A stretch of 64,000 bases of DNA from Trebonia sp963822615 (GCA_963822615.1 CAWGIM010000015.1:124001-188000); one strand, 5' to 3'. Positions 24,554 through 32,866 are shown, counted from the stretch's first letter. Made by a program: numbers and translations. Notes: a model not told the origin generated them from the letters alone.

Positions 24554-25975
24554 CTAAGGCAGCTTCCACTGCTGGTTGGCGGTGTCGGCGCAGTCCCAGA
24601 TCTGCAGCTGGGTACCGGAGCCGCCGTTGCCGGTGTCGTCGAGGCACCGGCCCGACTGCGGGTTGTACAGCTCGCCGTTCGACTGCGGTATGAAGACCTG
24701 GGCCCCGGTCTGGTTGCAGTCGTACAGGTCTACTGGGGTCCCGTTGGCGGTGCCGGCGGCGTCGATGTCCAGGCACTTGCCGAGGGCGTGCAGGGTGCTG
24801 CCCGCCTCGACCACGGTCCACTGCTGCGCGCTGGAGTTATTGCAGGTGTACACCTGCACTGGCGTGTAGTTGGCGGAGTTCGCCCCGCGGACGTCCAGGC
24901 ACAGTCCCTGGTAGCCGGTGACCTCCCCGGTACCGGTGCCGCCGCCACCCGTCCCGGTCGCCGCGCCGGTGCCGCCGCCGGAGCCGGTGCCGCTGGAGCC
25001 GCTGGCGGTGGTGTAGGCGGCGACGTAGGCGACGCTCATCGTGCCGCCGGAAGTCGTCGAGCTGGTCGGGCTGGTGCAGTTACAGACGCCGTTGGGGAAG
25101 CCGCCGCCCATCGCCAGGTCGAGGATCACCGACAGGTTGTGGTCGAAGGCCGCCTGCCAGGTCGCGGTGCCGACCTGTGACTCGCTGACGCTGAAGTACT
25201 GGTTACCGTCCAGGTAGTAGGTGACCGACTCGTTGGCGGTGTCGGTCCGGTTCAGGATCATCGAGTAGGTGTGGTAACCGTCCTGGCAGCCGCTGCAGGC
25301 GGTGAGGCCGCTGCCGATGCCGTTGGGCTCGTTGCACGGGCCGCCCGGGTCGGTGCCGCAGTGGATGGTGCCGGCTACCTCGGACAGTGAGTTGACGTCC
25401 TCCATGATGTCGATCTCGCCGTTCTCCGGCCACTGACCTGGCCCGAGCATCCAGAAGGCCGGCCAGTAGCCGAGGCCGCCGGCGGGCTGCTGGATCGACG
25501 CGGTGACCTCGAGCTCGCCGCCGGCCGGCGCGCCCACGTTGGCGCTCGTCGTCTGGACGCGGCCTGAGGTCCACGAGCTGCCGCTGCCGAGCGCGGTGAT
25601 GTCGAGGTCGCCTGCCCCGTCGAGGTGCACGTTGCCGGCTGAGTTGGTCATCGTCTCGATCTCGCCGGTGCCGAAGTTGGCGCCGGGCCCGGTGTCGTAC
25701 ATCCACTGGGAGCCGATACCCGATCCTGACGGGCCGGTGAAGTCGTCGCTGAAGGTGGTTGACCAGCCGGCCGGCGCGGCCGGGACGCCGGCTGGCGCCG
25801 CCGCGGAGGTTGCCGCCGCGGCCCGCAGCGTGGTGGTGAGCGGCGCGCTGCGCGGTACGGTGAGCGCCACCGCCGCGATTACCGCCGCGAACGCGGCGAG
25901 CAGCAGCCCGCCTCGGAAACGCCACCGCGTGGCGTGCCTGCCGCCCCGGGTGACACGGTGCAACCTGCTGGGCAT
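24554..25975 (-). CDS. Secreted GH16 family glycoside hydrolase with ricin-type lectin domain
   Basis: The 473-aa exported enzyme has a signal/anchor hydrophobic segment (about 20-42), a GH16 catalytic domain (about 68-320) and a C-terminal ricin B beta-trefoil (about 350-473) with repeated QxW motifs (AQQWTV, NQQWKLP). The GH16 active site reads GEIDIMEDV, matching ExDxxE with the nucleophile and acid/base glutamates. Family members hydrolyse beta-1,3 or mixed-linked glucans and related polymers. A Gly/Thr-rich linker joins the domains. ATG 25975 follows GGAGG by 7 nt. Probable role: degrading environmental polysaccharide. Confidence 0.93.
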   Translation of the reverse strand: MPSRLHRVTRGGRHATRWRFRGGLLLAAFAAVIAAVALTVPRSAPLTTTLRAAAATSAAAPAGVPAAPAGWSTTFSDDFTGPSGSGIGSQWMYDTGPGANFGTGEIETMTNSAGNVHLDGAGDLDITALGSGSSWTSGRVQTTSANVGAPAGGELEVTASIQQPAGGLGYWPAFWMLGPGQWPENGEIDIMEDVNSLSEVAGTIHCGTDPGGPCNEPNGIGSGLTACSGCQDGYHTYSMILNRTDTANESVTYYLDGNQYFSVSESQVGTATWQAAFDHNLSVILDLAMGGGFPNGVCNCTSPTSSTTSGGTMSVAYVAAYTTASGSSGTGSGGGTGAATGTGGGGTGTGEVTGYQGLCLDVRGANSANYTPVQVYTCNNSSAQQWTVVEAGSTLHALGKCLDIDAAGTANGTPVDLYDCNQTGAQVFIPQSNGELYNPQSGRCLDDTGNGGSGTQLQIWDCADTANQQWKLP

Positions 25976-26022
25976 AGTGCTGCCTCCTTACCCCCCGCTG
26001 GGTAATACCGGAAGTTTTTCCT

Positions 26023-26037
26023 GTTCGCGACGCGAAC
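26023..26037. promoter_or_regulatory. 15-bp palindrome upstream of the GH16 gene
   Basis: GTTCGCG-A-CGCGAAC is a perfect palindrome about 48 nt before the GH16 start, inside an otherwise AT-rich leader (25976-26154). It is a candidate operator for substrate-dependent control. Confidence 0.45.
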
Positions 26038-26154
26038 GTGATGCACCGTATCAGCGGGAAAATCGGGATAAGTAATAAGAAAGCTTAAGTCCCAATTAAA
26101 AGAACCTTAAGCAATAAAAGAAATTTGCATTCGATGAACGGGTGCGCGGCTTTC

Positions 26155-26829
26155 CTAGTCGGTGAGGCCGAGTTCGGCCGCGCGCTGCCCGGCCTGGAAG
26201 CGTGAGCCGGCTTCGAGCGCGGTCATGATCTCGGCCACCCGGCGCCGGTAGGTGCGCAGTGACAGTCCCAGGCGGCGGGCCGCCGCCTCGTCGGTTGCCC
26301 CGGTGCCGAGCAGCCGCAGGATCGCGCGGGCGGGATGATCGAGGTGCACCGGCGCCTCGGCCGACAGGTAGCGCTCGAAGTCGGTGGCGGCCTCCCAGGC
26401 GGCCTGGAACAGCCCGGCCACGCCGGCCACCACGCCCGGTGCGGTGGTGACGGTGTACTCGCGCCCGGCTGCCTGGTGCCGTCCGGCCAGGATGGCGACC
26501 CGCTGGTCAAGGATGATGGTCTCGTGGGGGAGGGCGCCGCCGCTTATCCGTACCTGGACGCCCCGGGCCGCGATCTGGCGCAGGTGGTCCCGGTGCTCCT
26601 CGAGCACCAGCGCCGCCGGGCTGACCAGCTTGCGCGAGGAGACAAGGGGGGCGAGCGCGCTGGACAGGCGCCGCGCGCCGACCGCGTCCCGGGTCCGCTT
26701 CCAGGTGTCCGGGTCCCGGGCGGCGCAGGCGAACTCGCGCCGGACGGACGCGAACAGGTGGCCGGTGCCGGCCGCGAGCTCGTCGTCGCCGTGCAGGACG
26801 ACGAGCTGCCTGGTGTCGGTGACGCTCAT
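26155..26829 (-). CDS. LuxR/TrmB-like HTH transcriptional regulator
   Basis: This 224-aa protein has a C-terminal LuxR-type HTH (about 160-215: TGATDEAAARRLGLSLRTYRRRVAEIMTAL). The preceding region resembles the TrmB/phospholipase-D-like module of actinobacterial regulators (VQVRISGGALPHETIILDQRVAILAG). It lacks a receiver domain, so control is probably by ligand or partner protein. It is divergent from the aldo-keto reductase gene with an 86-nt gap, which makes that gene the most likely local target. Confidence in the HTH is good; the ligand is unknown. Confidence 0.8.
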   Translation of the reverse strand: MSVTDTRQLVVLHGDDELAAGTGHLFASVRREFACAARDPDTWKRTRDAVGARRLSSALAPLVSSRKLVSPAALVLEEHRDHLRQIAARGVQVRISGGALPHETIILDQRVAILAGRHQAAGREYTVTTAPGVVAGVAGLFQAAWEAATDFERYLSAEAPVHLDHPARAILRLLGTGATDEAAARRLGLSLRTYRRRVAEIMTALEAGSRFQAGQRAAELGLTD

Positions 26830-26915
26830 CGTCTTCCAGTCTAGGCGGCCGGTCCAGGCTGGCAGCTTCCTGCCATCCGGGCGGCGACCGGGCCGGGCTG
26901 CGGTTGGCTGGGTTC

Positions 26916-27800
26916 ATGACTGATTACGACACCACCCGGCCCGGCGGTACCTTCTCACTCGGCGGGGACCTGACGGTCAACCGGCTCGGGTTCGGCGCGA
27001 TGCGGCTGCTGCGCGGCTCGCTCGACTTCGCTTCCGGTTCGCGTGACCCAGCCGAGGGGCTGGCGGTGCTGCGCCGGGCGGTGCAGCTCGGCGTCAACCA
27101 CATCGACACCGCCTGGTTCTACCGGGTCGGCCAGGTCGGGGCGAACGACCTGATCAGGCAGGCGCTGTCGCCGTACCCGGCTGGCCTGGTAATCGCGACC
27201 AAGGTCGGCCCGCTGCTCGGCCCGGAGGGCAGGCCTTCCCGTCAGTCCGACCCGGGCGGCCTGCGGGCGCTGGTCGAGGACAACCTGAGCAGCCTCGGCG
27301 TTGACCGGCTCGACCTGGTCTACCTGCGGATCGGCGGGATGGGCACCGGGGCAGGCGAGTCGCTGGGGATGCGTTTCCGGGTGCTGGCGGGGCTGCGCGA
27401 GGAGGGCCTGATCGGGCAGCTCGGGGTGAGCAACGTGAACCGCGAGCAGCTAGCCGAGGCCCGCTCGATCGCCCCGGTGGTCGCCGTGCAGAACCATTTC
27501 CACGTGCACCGGCAGGAGCAGGACCTGGGACTGCTGGCCGACTGCGAGGCGGCCGGGATCGGGTTCGCCCCGTTCTTCCCGCTCGGCGGCGGCACCGAGC
27601 CGCTGCAGGCGGAGCGGCTGAAGGCCGTGGCCGGGCGGCACGGCGCGACCACTTCCCAGCTCGCGCTGGCGTACCTGCTGGCCCGGTCGCCGGTGATGCT
27701 GGCGATCCCGGGCACCGGCTCGCTCGCCCACCTGGAGGAGAACATGGGCGCGGCGCGGATCAGGCTGACCCCCGAGGACCTGGCTGAGCTGGCGGGCTAG
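26916..27800 (+). CDS. Aldo/keto reductase
   Basis: This NAD(P)H-dependent oxidoreductase of 294 aa has an (alpha/beta)8 fold. It shows GFGAMRL, the catalytic-region INHID-like segment VNHIDTAWFYRVG (Asp and Tyr of the AKR tetrad), VIATKVGP (Lys), a C-terminal LLARSPVMLAIPGTGSLAHLEENM and the cofactor-binding tail. ATG 26916 is used; an in-frame TTG lies 12 nt upstream and no strong RBS is visible. It is divergent from a LuxR-type regulator gene. Substrate is unknown. Confidence 0.9.
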   Translation: MTDYDTTRPGGTFSLGGDLTVNRLGFGAMRLLRGSLDFASGSRDPAEGLAVLRRAVQLGVNHIDTAWFYRVGQVGANDLIRQALSPYPAGLVIATKVGPLLGPEGRPSRQSDPGGLRALVEDNLSSLGVDRLDLVYLRIGGMGTGAGESLGMRFRVLAGLREEGLIGQLGVSNVNREQLAEARSIAPVVAVQNHFHVHRQEQDLGLLADCEAAGIGFAPFFPLGGGTEPLQAERLKAVAGRHGATTSQLALAYLLARSPVMLAIPGTGSLAHLEENMGAARIRLTPEDLAELAG

Positions 27801-27901
27801 CGGGTGCCATGATCGGATAGCCGAGATTTCCGCGGGGCAGGTCGAGGAAGCCGGCCCGGCTTCGTTCCTTCGGTGACGGACCCGAGTGAGAGGAACTCGC
27901 G

Positions 27902-28264
27902 ATGAAGTACCTGTTCATGATCTACGGCAACCAGGAGAAGTGGGCTAGCATCCCGGCCGAGGATTTTCCGGCCGAGATCGCCAAGCAGGACGCCTACAAC
28001 AAGAAGTACGCCGCGACTGGTGAGCTGCTGGGCGCGTTCGGCCTGGCCGACGCGGCCGCCGCGCGGCTGATCACCCGCAAGGACGGCCAGCCGGTGGTGA
28101 GTGACGGCCCCTACCTGGAGACCAAGGAGTACATGGCCTCCTTCTACCTCTTCGACGTGGAGAGCGAGGAGCGGGCTTACCAGCTCGCGGCGGAGATGCC
28201 GTGGGCGGACCAGGCGCCGACCGAAGTCTGGCCGATCCTGCACGAGGCCGCGAAGGACGCCTGA
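27902..28264 (+). CDS. YciI/DGPF domain protein
   Basis: This small 120-aa protein begins MKYLFMIYGNQEKW and contains the DGPF-type core VVSDGPYLETKEYMASFYLFDV. YciI-like proteins have a ferredoxin-like fold and unclear enzymology. It lies 16 nt upstream of an ECF sigma factor gene, an association known for the ECF42 group, where DGPF proteins are typical partners. AGAGGA lies about 7 nt before the ATG. Confidence 0.88.
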   Translation: MKYLFMIYGNQEKWASIPAEDFPAEIAKQDAYNKKYAATGELLGAFGLADAAAARLITRKDGQPVVSDGPYLETKEYMASFYLFDVESEERAYQLAAEMPWADQAPTEVWPILHEAAKDA

Positions 28265-28280
28265 GGGGCGCGAGCGGCCG

Positions 28281-29540
28281 GTGACCGGGGAGATACCGCG
28301 GCGCGTCGAGGACCTGCTGCGCGAGCTGGCGCCGCAGGTCCTCGGCACGCTCGCGGGACGCTACGGCCAGTTCGCCGCCTGCGAGGACGCTACCCAGGAG
28401 GCGCTGCTCAAGGCCGCCCAGCGGTGGCCCGCGGACGGGCTCCCGGACAACCCCCGCGGCTGGCTGCTGACGGTCGCGTCCCGGGCCCTGGTGGACGAGT
28501 TCCGCCGCGACACCTCCCGGCGCCGCCGGGAGGACGCGAACTTCGCCGCCACGCCGCAGTCGGCCCTGCTCGGCCGCCCGGCGGACTCGGTCGCGGACCG
28601 GGACGAGGCGGCCGACCGCGACGACTCGCTGCGGCTGCTGTTCCTGTGCTGTCACCCGTCGCTGCCGGTACCCAGCCAGGTCGCGCTCACCCTGCGCGCG
28701 GCCGGCGGGCTCACCACCGCCCAGATCGCGGCGGCCTTCCTGGTCCCCGAGGCGACGATGGCGCAGCGCATCAGCCGGGCGAAGGCCCGCATCAAGTCCG
28801 GCGGCATCCGGTTCGAGCTGCCCGCGGGCGACGCCGCCGAGCGGCTGAGCGCCGTGCAGCACGTCCTCTACCTGATCTTCAACGAGGGCTACACCGCATC
28901 GGGCGGAGCTGACCTGACCGTGCCGAGCCTGTCGGACGAGGCCATCCGCCTCACCCGGCTGCTGCGCAGGCTGGTGCCCGATGACGGTGAGACGGCCGGC
29001 CTGCTGGCGCTGATGCTGCTGACCGACGCCCGCCGCCAGGCCCGTACCGGGCCCGACGGCGCCCTGATCCCGCTGGCTGAGCAGGACCGGGCGCGCTGGG
29101 CACCGGACCTGATCGCCGAGGGGGTCGCCCTGGTCTCCGAGGTGCTGCCGCGCGGCGCGGTCGGCGCCTACCAGCTGCAGGCGGCGATCGCGGCGGTGCA
29201 CGACACCGCGCCCGCGCTCGCGGACACCGACTGGGCGGAGGTCCTGGGGCTGTACGAGCTGCTTGAGCGGGTCGCGCCGAATCCGATGACGACCCTGGGC
29301 CGGGCGGTCGCGCTCGCCATGGTGCACGGCCCCGAGGCCGGGCTGGCGCTGGTCGCCTCGCTGGAGTCCGACCAGCGGATGGCGGGGCACCACCGCCTGC
29401 TGGCAACCCGCGCGCACCTCAGGGAGCTGGCCGGCCAGCCCGGAGCCGCGGCCGCGGACTACCTGGCCGCCGCGCGCCAGACCGCCAGCCTCCCCGAGCG
29501 GCGCTATCTCACCGGGCGCGCCGCCGCCCTCGGCCGCTGA
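28281..29540 (+). CDS. ECF sigma factor with long C-terminal extension (ECF42-like)
   Basis: This sigma70-family ECF factor of 419 aa carries region 2 (about 20-90, with EDATQEALLKAAQRWP and NPRGWLLTVASRALVDEFRR) and region 4 (about 125-185, LTTAQIAAAFLVPEATMAQRISRAKARI). A helical C-terminal extension of about 230 residues follows, including FNEGYTASGG. This build and the upstream DGPF gene match the ECF42 group, whose extension is reported to be needed for activity. No anti-sigma factor gene is adjacent. GTG 28281 keeps region 2 complete. Confidence 0.9.
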   Translation: MTGEIPRRVEDLLRELAPQVLGTLAGRYGQFAACEDATQEALLKAAQRWPADGLPDNPRGWLLTVASRALVDEFRRDTSRRRREDANFAATPQSALLGRPADSVADRDEAADRDDSLRLLFLCCHPSLPVPSQVALTLRAAGGLTTAQIAAAFLVPEATMAQRISRAKARIKSGGIRFELPAGDAAERLSAVQHVLYLIFNEGYTASGGADLTVPSLSDEAIRLTRLLRRLVPDDGETAGLLALMLLTDARRQARTGPDGALIPLAEQDRARWAPDLIAEGVALVSEVLPRGAVGAYQLQAAIAAVHDTAPALADTDWAEVLGLYELLERVAPNPMTTLGRAVALAMVHGPEAGLALVASLESDQRMAGHHRLLATRAHLRELAGQPGAAAADYLAAARQTASLPERRYLTGRAAALGR

Positions 29541-29590
29541 CCGGCCTGCCTCAGGTGGAACGTCACCGCCGGGATGGTCCTGGCGGCCCC

Positions 29591-29636
29591 TTGACGCAAC
29601 CAGCTAGTTGCCATACTATCGCAACTAGTCAGTTGC
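29591..29636 (+). promoter_or_regulatory. Promoter with twin palindromic operators for the SRPBCC-ArsR operon
   Basis: TTGACG (29591-29596) and TACTAT (29614-29619) with a 17-nt spacer form a near-consensus promoter. Two copies of GCAAC-N6-GTTGC, at 29596-29611 and 29621-29636, flank the -10 box. The inner halves also make CTAGTTGC-N9-GCAACTAG. The ArsR-type repressor encoded two genes downstream is the obvious candidate to bind here. Confidence 0.75.
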
Positions 29637-29652
29637 TACTGAGGAGGCAGAC

Positions 29653-30087
29653 ATGGCTTTTCCCGACCGCATCGAGCGCACCGTCGAGATCGCTCACCCG
29701 CCCGCCCGGGTGTGGGCCGCGCTAACCACCGCCGAGGGCCTCAGCGCCTGGTTCGGGCAGGAGGCGAAGATCGAGCTGCGCCCGGGTGGCGCGGCCTCCA
29801 TGCGGTGGGACAACGGGCACACCGCCGAGATGCGGGTGGAGCGGGTCGAGGAACCGGCCGTGTTCGGCTTCACCTGGCACATCTACGGGCTGCCGGAGGA
29901 CGACCCGCGCCGCACCTACGTCGAGTTCACCCTGCAGCCGGACGGCCCGGGTACCCGGCTGACGGTGGTCGAGTCCGGCTTCGCCCAGCTTCCCGAGGGG
30001 GCCCACCAGACGTCCTACGGCGGCAACACCCAGGGCTGGGCCAGCGAGCTTGGCGAGCTGGCCGGCTACCTCGATGCCGCTGCCTGA
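29653..30087 (+). CDS. SRPBCC/AHSA1-type protein
   Basis: This 144-aa protein has an activator-of-Hsp90-like START/SRPBCC fold: IERTVEIAHPPARVWAALTTAEGLSAWFG opens the family pattern and GGNTQGWASELGELAGYL closes it. Such proteins bind small hydrophobic ligands and often sit beside ArsR regulators. GAGGAGG precedes the ATG. Its 3' end overlaps the ArsR gene by 14 nt, and both lie behind the operator-bearing promoter at 29591. Confidence 0.9.
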   Translation: MAFPDRIERTVEIAHPPARVWAALTTAEGLSAWFGQEAKIELRPGGAASMRWDNGHTAEMRVERVEEPAVFGFTWHIYGLPEDDPRRTYVEFTLQPDGPGTRLTVVESGFAQLPEGAHQTSYGGNTQGWASELGELAGYLDAAA

Positions 30088-30457
30088 CAGCGCGGCGGCC
30101 GGACACCCGGCGCCGGACACCGAGGCCATCGCCGAGCAGGTGTTCGTCGCCCTCGCCGATCCGACCAGGCGCGCCATCCTGGCCGCGCTGGCCGAGGGCG
30201 GCCCGGTCACCGCCACCGACCTGGCTGTCCGGCTGCCGATCAGCCGCCAGGCGATCGCCAAGCACCTGGCGCTGCTGACCGAGGCCGGGCTGGTGACGGC
30301 CGAGCCGGGCGAGCGGCGCCGGGTGCGCTACCGGCTCCAGTCGGCCCCGATGCGGGCGGCGCAGCAGTTCCTGGCCGCCCTCGCCCGTGACTGGGACGGC
30401 CAGCTCGGCGCGCTCAAGGACCACCTCGACCAGCAGGAGCGAAGGGAAAGCGAATGA
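30074..30457 (+). CDS. ArsR family transcriptional regulator
   Basis: This winged-helix repressor of 127 aa shows IAEQVFVALADPTRRAILAALAEGG, the recognition helix region RLPISRQAIAKHLALLTEAGLV and the wing GERRRVRYRL. There is no CxC metal site, so it is not a typical arsenic sensor and more likely belongs to the SRPBCC-linked ArsR type. ATG 30074 overlaps the SRPBCC gene, and the stop overlaps the next ATG as ATGA. Autoregulation through the GCAAC-N6-GTTGC sites is inferred. Confidence 0.9.
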   Translation: MPLPDSAAAGHPAPDTEAIAEQVFVALADPTRRAILAALAEGGPVTATDLAVRLPISRQAIAKHLALLTEAGLVTAEPGERRRVRYRLQSAPMRAAQQFLAALARDWDGQLGALKDHLDQQERRESE

Positions 30458-31218
30458 CCAGTCACCGGACCGGGACCAGGGAGGAGTGGCTCGCCGCGCG
30501 GCTCGAGCTGCTCGACGCGGAGAAGGAGCTGACCAGGCGGGGCGACGAACTGGCCAGGCGGCGGCAGGAGCTGCCCTGGGTCCGGGTCGACAAGGACTAC
30601 CAGTTCGAGGTCGGCGAGGGCGCCGCGTCGCTCGCCGACCTGTTCCGCGGGCGCTCCCAGCTTCTCGTTTACCACTTCATGTTCGGTCCCGACTACACCG
30701 CCGGCTGCCCGTCCTGCTCGGCCATCGCGGACGGGTTCAACGGCTCCGCGGCCCACCTCGCCGGCCACGACGTCGCGTTCTGGGCGGTGTCGCGGGCCCC
30801 GCTGGCCAAGCTGCACGCCTACCGGCAGCGGATGGGCTGGACCTTCCCGTGGGCATCGTCCTGCGGCAGCGACTTCAACTTCGACTTCGGGGTGGCGCAC
30901 ACCAAGGAGGAGTGGGCGGCAGGTGCCGTCCGGTACAACTTCGGTGACGTGGACCTGCGCCCGGCGCCGGCCGAGCAGGAGCCGATGGACGCCTTCTCGC
31001 GGTCCAAGGTCGGCACGAGCTGGGAGGCATACCGGCGCGAGGGCCCCGGGATGAGCGCGTTCGCGCGGCAGGGCGGCACCGTCTACCACACCTACTCCAG
31101 CTACGGGCGCGGGCTTGACGCCCTCTGGGGCATGTACCAGTGGCTGGACCGCGCGCCGCTCGGCCGCAACGAGAACGGCATGTGGTGGCGCCGCCACGAC
31201 GAGTACGACCAGGACTGA
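30454..31218 (+). CDS. DUF899 family thioredoxin-like protein (second copy)
   Basis: This 254-aa DUF899 protein starts TGTREEWLAARLELLDAEKELTR (split by eye) and carries LADLFRGRSQLLVYHFMFG, a CPSC pair at about 87-90, VAFWAVSRAPLAKLHAYRQRMGW and the C-terminal WWRRHDEYD. It shares only family-level similarity with the copy at 23616, so it is not a recent duplicate. As third gene of the SRPBCC-ArsR operon, joined by an ATGA overlap, it is likely an effector of that regulon. Confidence 0.88.
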   Translation: MTSHRTGTREEWLAARLELLDAEKELTRRGDELARRRQELPWVRVDKDYQFEVGEGAASLADLFRGRSQLLVYHFMFGPDYTAGCPSCSAIADGFNGSAAHLAGHDVAFWAVSRAPLAKLHAYRQRMGWTFPWASSCGSDFNFDFGVAHTKEEWAAGAVRYNFGDVDLRPAPAEQEPMDAFSRSKVGTSWEAYRREGPGMSAFARQGGTVYHTYSSYGRGLDALWGMYQWLDRAPLGRNENGMWWRRHDEYDQD

Positions 31219-31260
31219 GGATGGTTGGCGCAACCAGCCGCCCGCAACCGGCTCAATGCG

Positions 31261-31276
31261 CCGACCACCGGGTCGG
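31261..31276. terminator. Short hairpin between convergent units
   Basis: CCGACC (31261-31266) and GGTCGG (31271-31276) form a 6-bp stem with a 4-nt loop between the DUF899 operon and the convergent alpha/beta hydrolase gene. Confidence 0.4.
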
Positions 31277-31285
31277 GGACACGGG

Positions 31286-32146
31286 CTAGGCGGCCGCCTC
31301 GATCTCGGCGGCGACCTCATCCGGGTGGTCGAGCGGCAGGAAGGTCCGGCCGCCGGCCAGCGTGGTCAGGCTGGCGTGCGGGAACGCGCCTGCTAGCTGC
31401 CGGGCGAGCGCGGCGCGGAAGAACGGGTCGGCGTCTCCCCACAGGATCCGCACCGGGCCGGTGAACCGGCCGAACCGGCTGGCGGCGTCGAGCAGCACCC
31501 GCGGGCTGACCCCGCCCGCGAACTTGGCCAGGTCGCGGCGGATGTCCTTAACCGCCAGCGGCTGCAGCCAGCTCGCGGTAAGCCGGGGGTCGAGGGGCCC
31601 GCTGCTCAGCGGCCCGAAGGCGAGCGGGCCGTGCCGCACCCACTGCGCCCGCAGCGCCGGCGCCATGGCCGCGACCAGGCCGGGATGGCGCAGCGCGCGC
31701 AGCAGCGGCCACAGCGCGGCCGGCGGGAACGTGCCGAGCGCGTCGCAGTTGGTCAGCACGGCCGCGCCGACCTGGCTGGTGTCCCCGCCGAGCAGCAGCT
31801 GGCAGATCGCGCCGCCGGTGTCGTTGCCGGCCAGGGTGACGCCGGTGAGGCCTAGCGCCGCGATGAAGTCCCTGATGAGCTGGGCGACGCCCTGGGGTGA
31901 GAGGTCGGCGCCGGCCTGCAAGGGCCGGCGGTGGGCGCCCAGCGGCAGCGTCGGCGCGTAGCTGCGGATCCCCGCCGCTGCCAGCCGGTCCGCGACCGGC
32001 TGCCAGAGCCGGGAGTCGACCAGGATGCCGTGCACCAGCACGACCGGCGGGCGCGCGCTGTTCTCCGGGCCGGCCGCGCGGTAGGAGAGCTGGCCCTGGG
32101 GGAGGTCGGCGACCGGAAGGGCGGCGAGAGCGCGTTCGGTTTCCAT
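31286..32146 (-). CDS. Alpha/beta fold hydrolase with Asp at the nucleophile position
   Basis: This 286-aa cytoplasmic protein has an alpha/beta hydrolase fold: VVLVHGILVDSRLWQPVADRL (oxyanion region), elbow GNDTGGA and acid strand RILWGDADPFF. The elbow has Asp where esterases have Ser, as in haloalkane dehalogenases. The usual His site reads GGRTFLPLDHPDEV with Arg. The chemistry is therefore uncertain. ATG 32146 is chosen as the first Met near the divergent TetR operator; an upstream in-frame start at 32161 would extend into the operator. The divergent TetR regulator probably controls it. Confidence 0.8.
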   Translation of the reverse strand: METERALAALPVADLPQGQLSYRAAGPENSARPPVVLVHGILVDSRLWQPVADRLAAAGIRSYAPTLPLGAHRRPLQAGADLSPQGVAQLIRDFIAALGLTGVTLAGNDTGGAICQLLLGGDTSQVGAAVLTNCDALGTFPPAALWPLLRALRHPGLVAAMAPALRAQWVRHGPLAFGPLSSGPLDPRLTASWLQPLAVKDIRRDLAKFAGGVSPRVLLDAASRFGRFTGPVRILWGDADPFFRAALARQLAGAFPHASLTTLAGGRTFLPLDHPDEVAAEIEAAA

Positions 32147-32153
32147 GGGAATA

Positions 32154-32178
32154 ACATACAAACAGTATGTATGTTTGT
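32154..32178. promoter_or_regulatory. TetR-type operator in a divergent promoter
   Basis: ACATAC-N5-GTATGT (32154-32170) overlaps a second dyad, ACAAAC-N9-GTTTGT (32158-32178), in an AT-rich patch just before the alpha/beta hydrolase gene. The TetR gene on the other side has CACAAT at 32212-32217, 6 nt before its ATG. Confidence 0.65.
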
Positions 32179-32223
32179 CGATAGTGAATGGCGTGACCGG
32201 GGGGCGATGTGCACAATCGGAGC

Positions 32224-32859
32224 ATGCCCGCCCTGACTCCCGCCCCGACCTCGACCGGGCGACGGCCGCGGCGCACGCAGGCCGACCGCTCCGCCGCCAC
32301 CAGGGACGCCCTGGTGGCGGCGGCCCGGCGGCTGTTCGCGGAGCGCGGCTTCGCGGAGGTGCCGGCCGACGCGATCGTCGCGGCGGCCGGCGTCACCCGC
32401 GGCGCCCTTTACCACCAGTTCACCGACAAGACGGCGTTGTTCGACGCCGTCCTGGAGGCGGTCGAGGCGGACATCGCCCGGCGGCTGGCCGACGAGGTGG
32501 CTGAGGCCGGGGTCACCGACGCGGTTGAGGCCCTGCGGCACGCCATGCGGACCTGGCTGGACATCTGCGTCGAGCCGGAGATCCACCGCATCGCCCTGAT
32601 CGACGGGCCTTCGGTGCTTGGCTGGTCGCACTGGCGCGAGGTTTGCCAGCGGCACGTCTTCGGCCTGGTTGAGGCGCTGGTCGGGCACGGCATCGCGGCG
32701 GGCCGGATCCGCCCGCAGCCCGCCCGGCCGCTCGCCCACGTGCTCATGGGCGCCGGGGACGAGGCGGCCCTGTACGTCGCGGAATCCGGCGACCAGGCGC
32801 GGGCCCGGGCCGAGATGACCGAGGTGCTCGACCACCTGATCGCGGGCGTGACCAGCTAG
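32224..32859 (+). CDS. TetR/AcrR family regulator
   Basis: This 211-aa repressor has an N-terminal TetR HTH (about 20-66: RDALVAAARRLFAERGFAEVPADAIVAAAGVTRGALYHQFTDK, read in parts) and a ligand-binding C-terminus with WLDICVEPEIHRIALIDGPSVLGW and LAHVLMGAGDEAALYVA. ATG 32224 is chosen because CACAAT stands 6 nt upstream as a leaderless -10 box. It is divergent from an alpha/beta hydrolase gene with a clear palindrome between them. Confidence 0.92.
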   Translation: MPALTPAPTSTGRRPRRTQADRSAATRDALVAAARRLFAERGFAEVPADAIVAAAGVTRGALYHQFTDKTALFDAVLEAVEADIARRLADEVAEAGVTDAVEALRHAMRTWLDICVEPEIHRIALIDGPSVLGWSHWREVCQRHVFGLVEALVGHGIAAGRIRPQPARPLAHVLMGAGDEAALYVAESGDQARARAEMTEVLDHLIAGVTS

Positions 32860-32866
32860 CCGGGTC

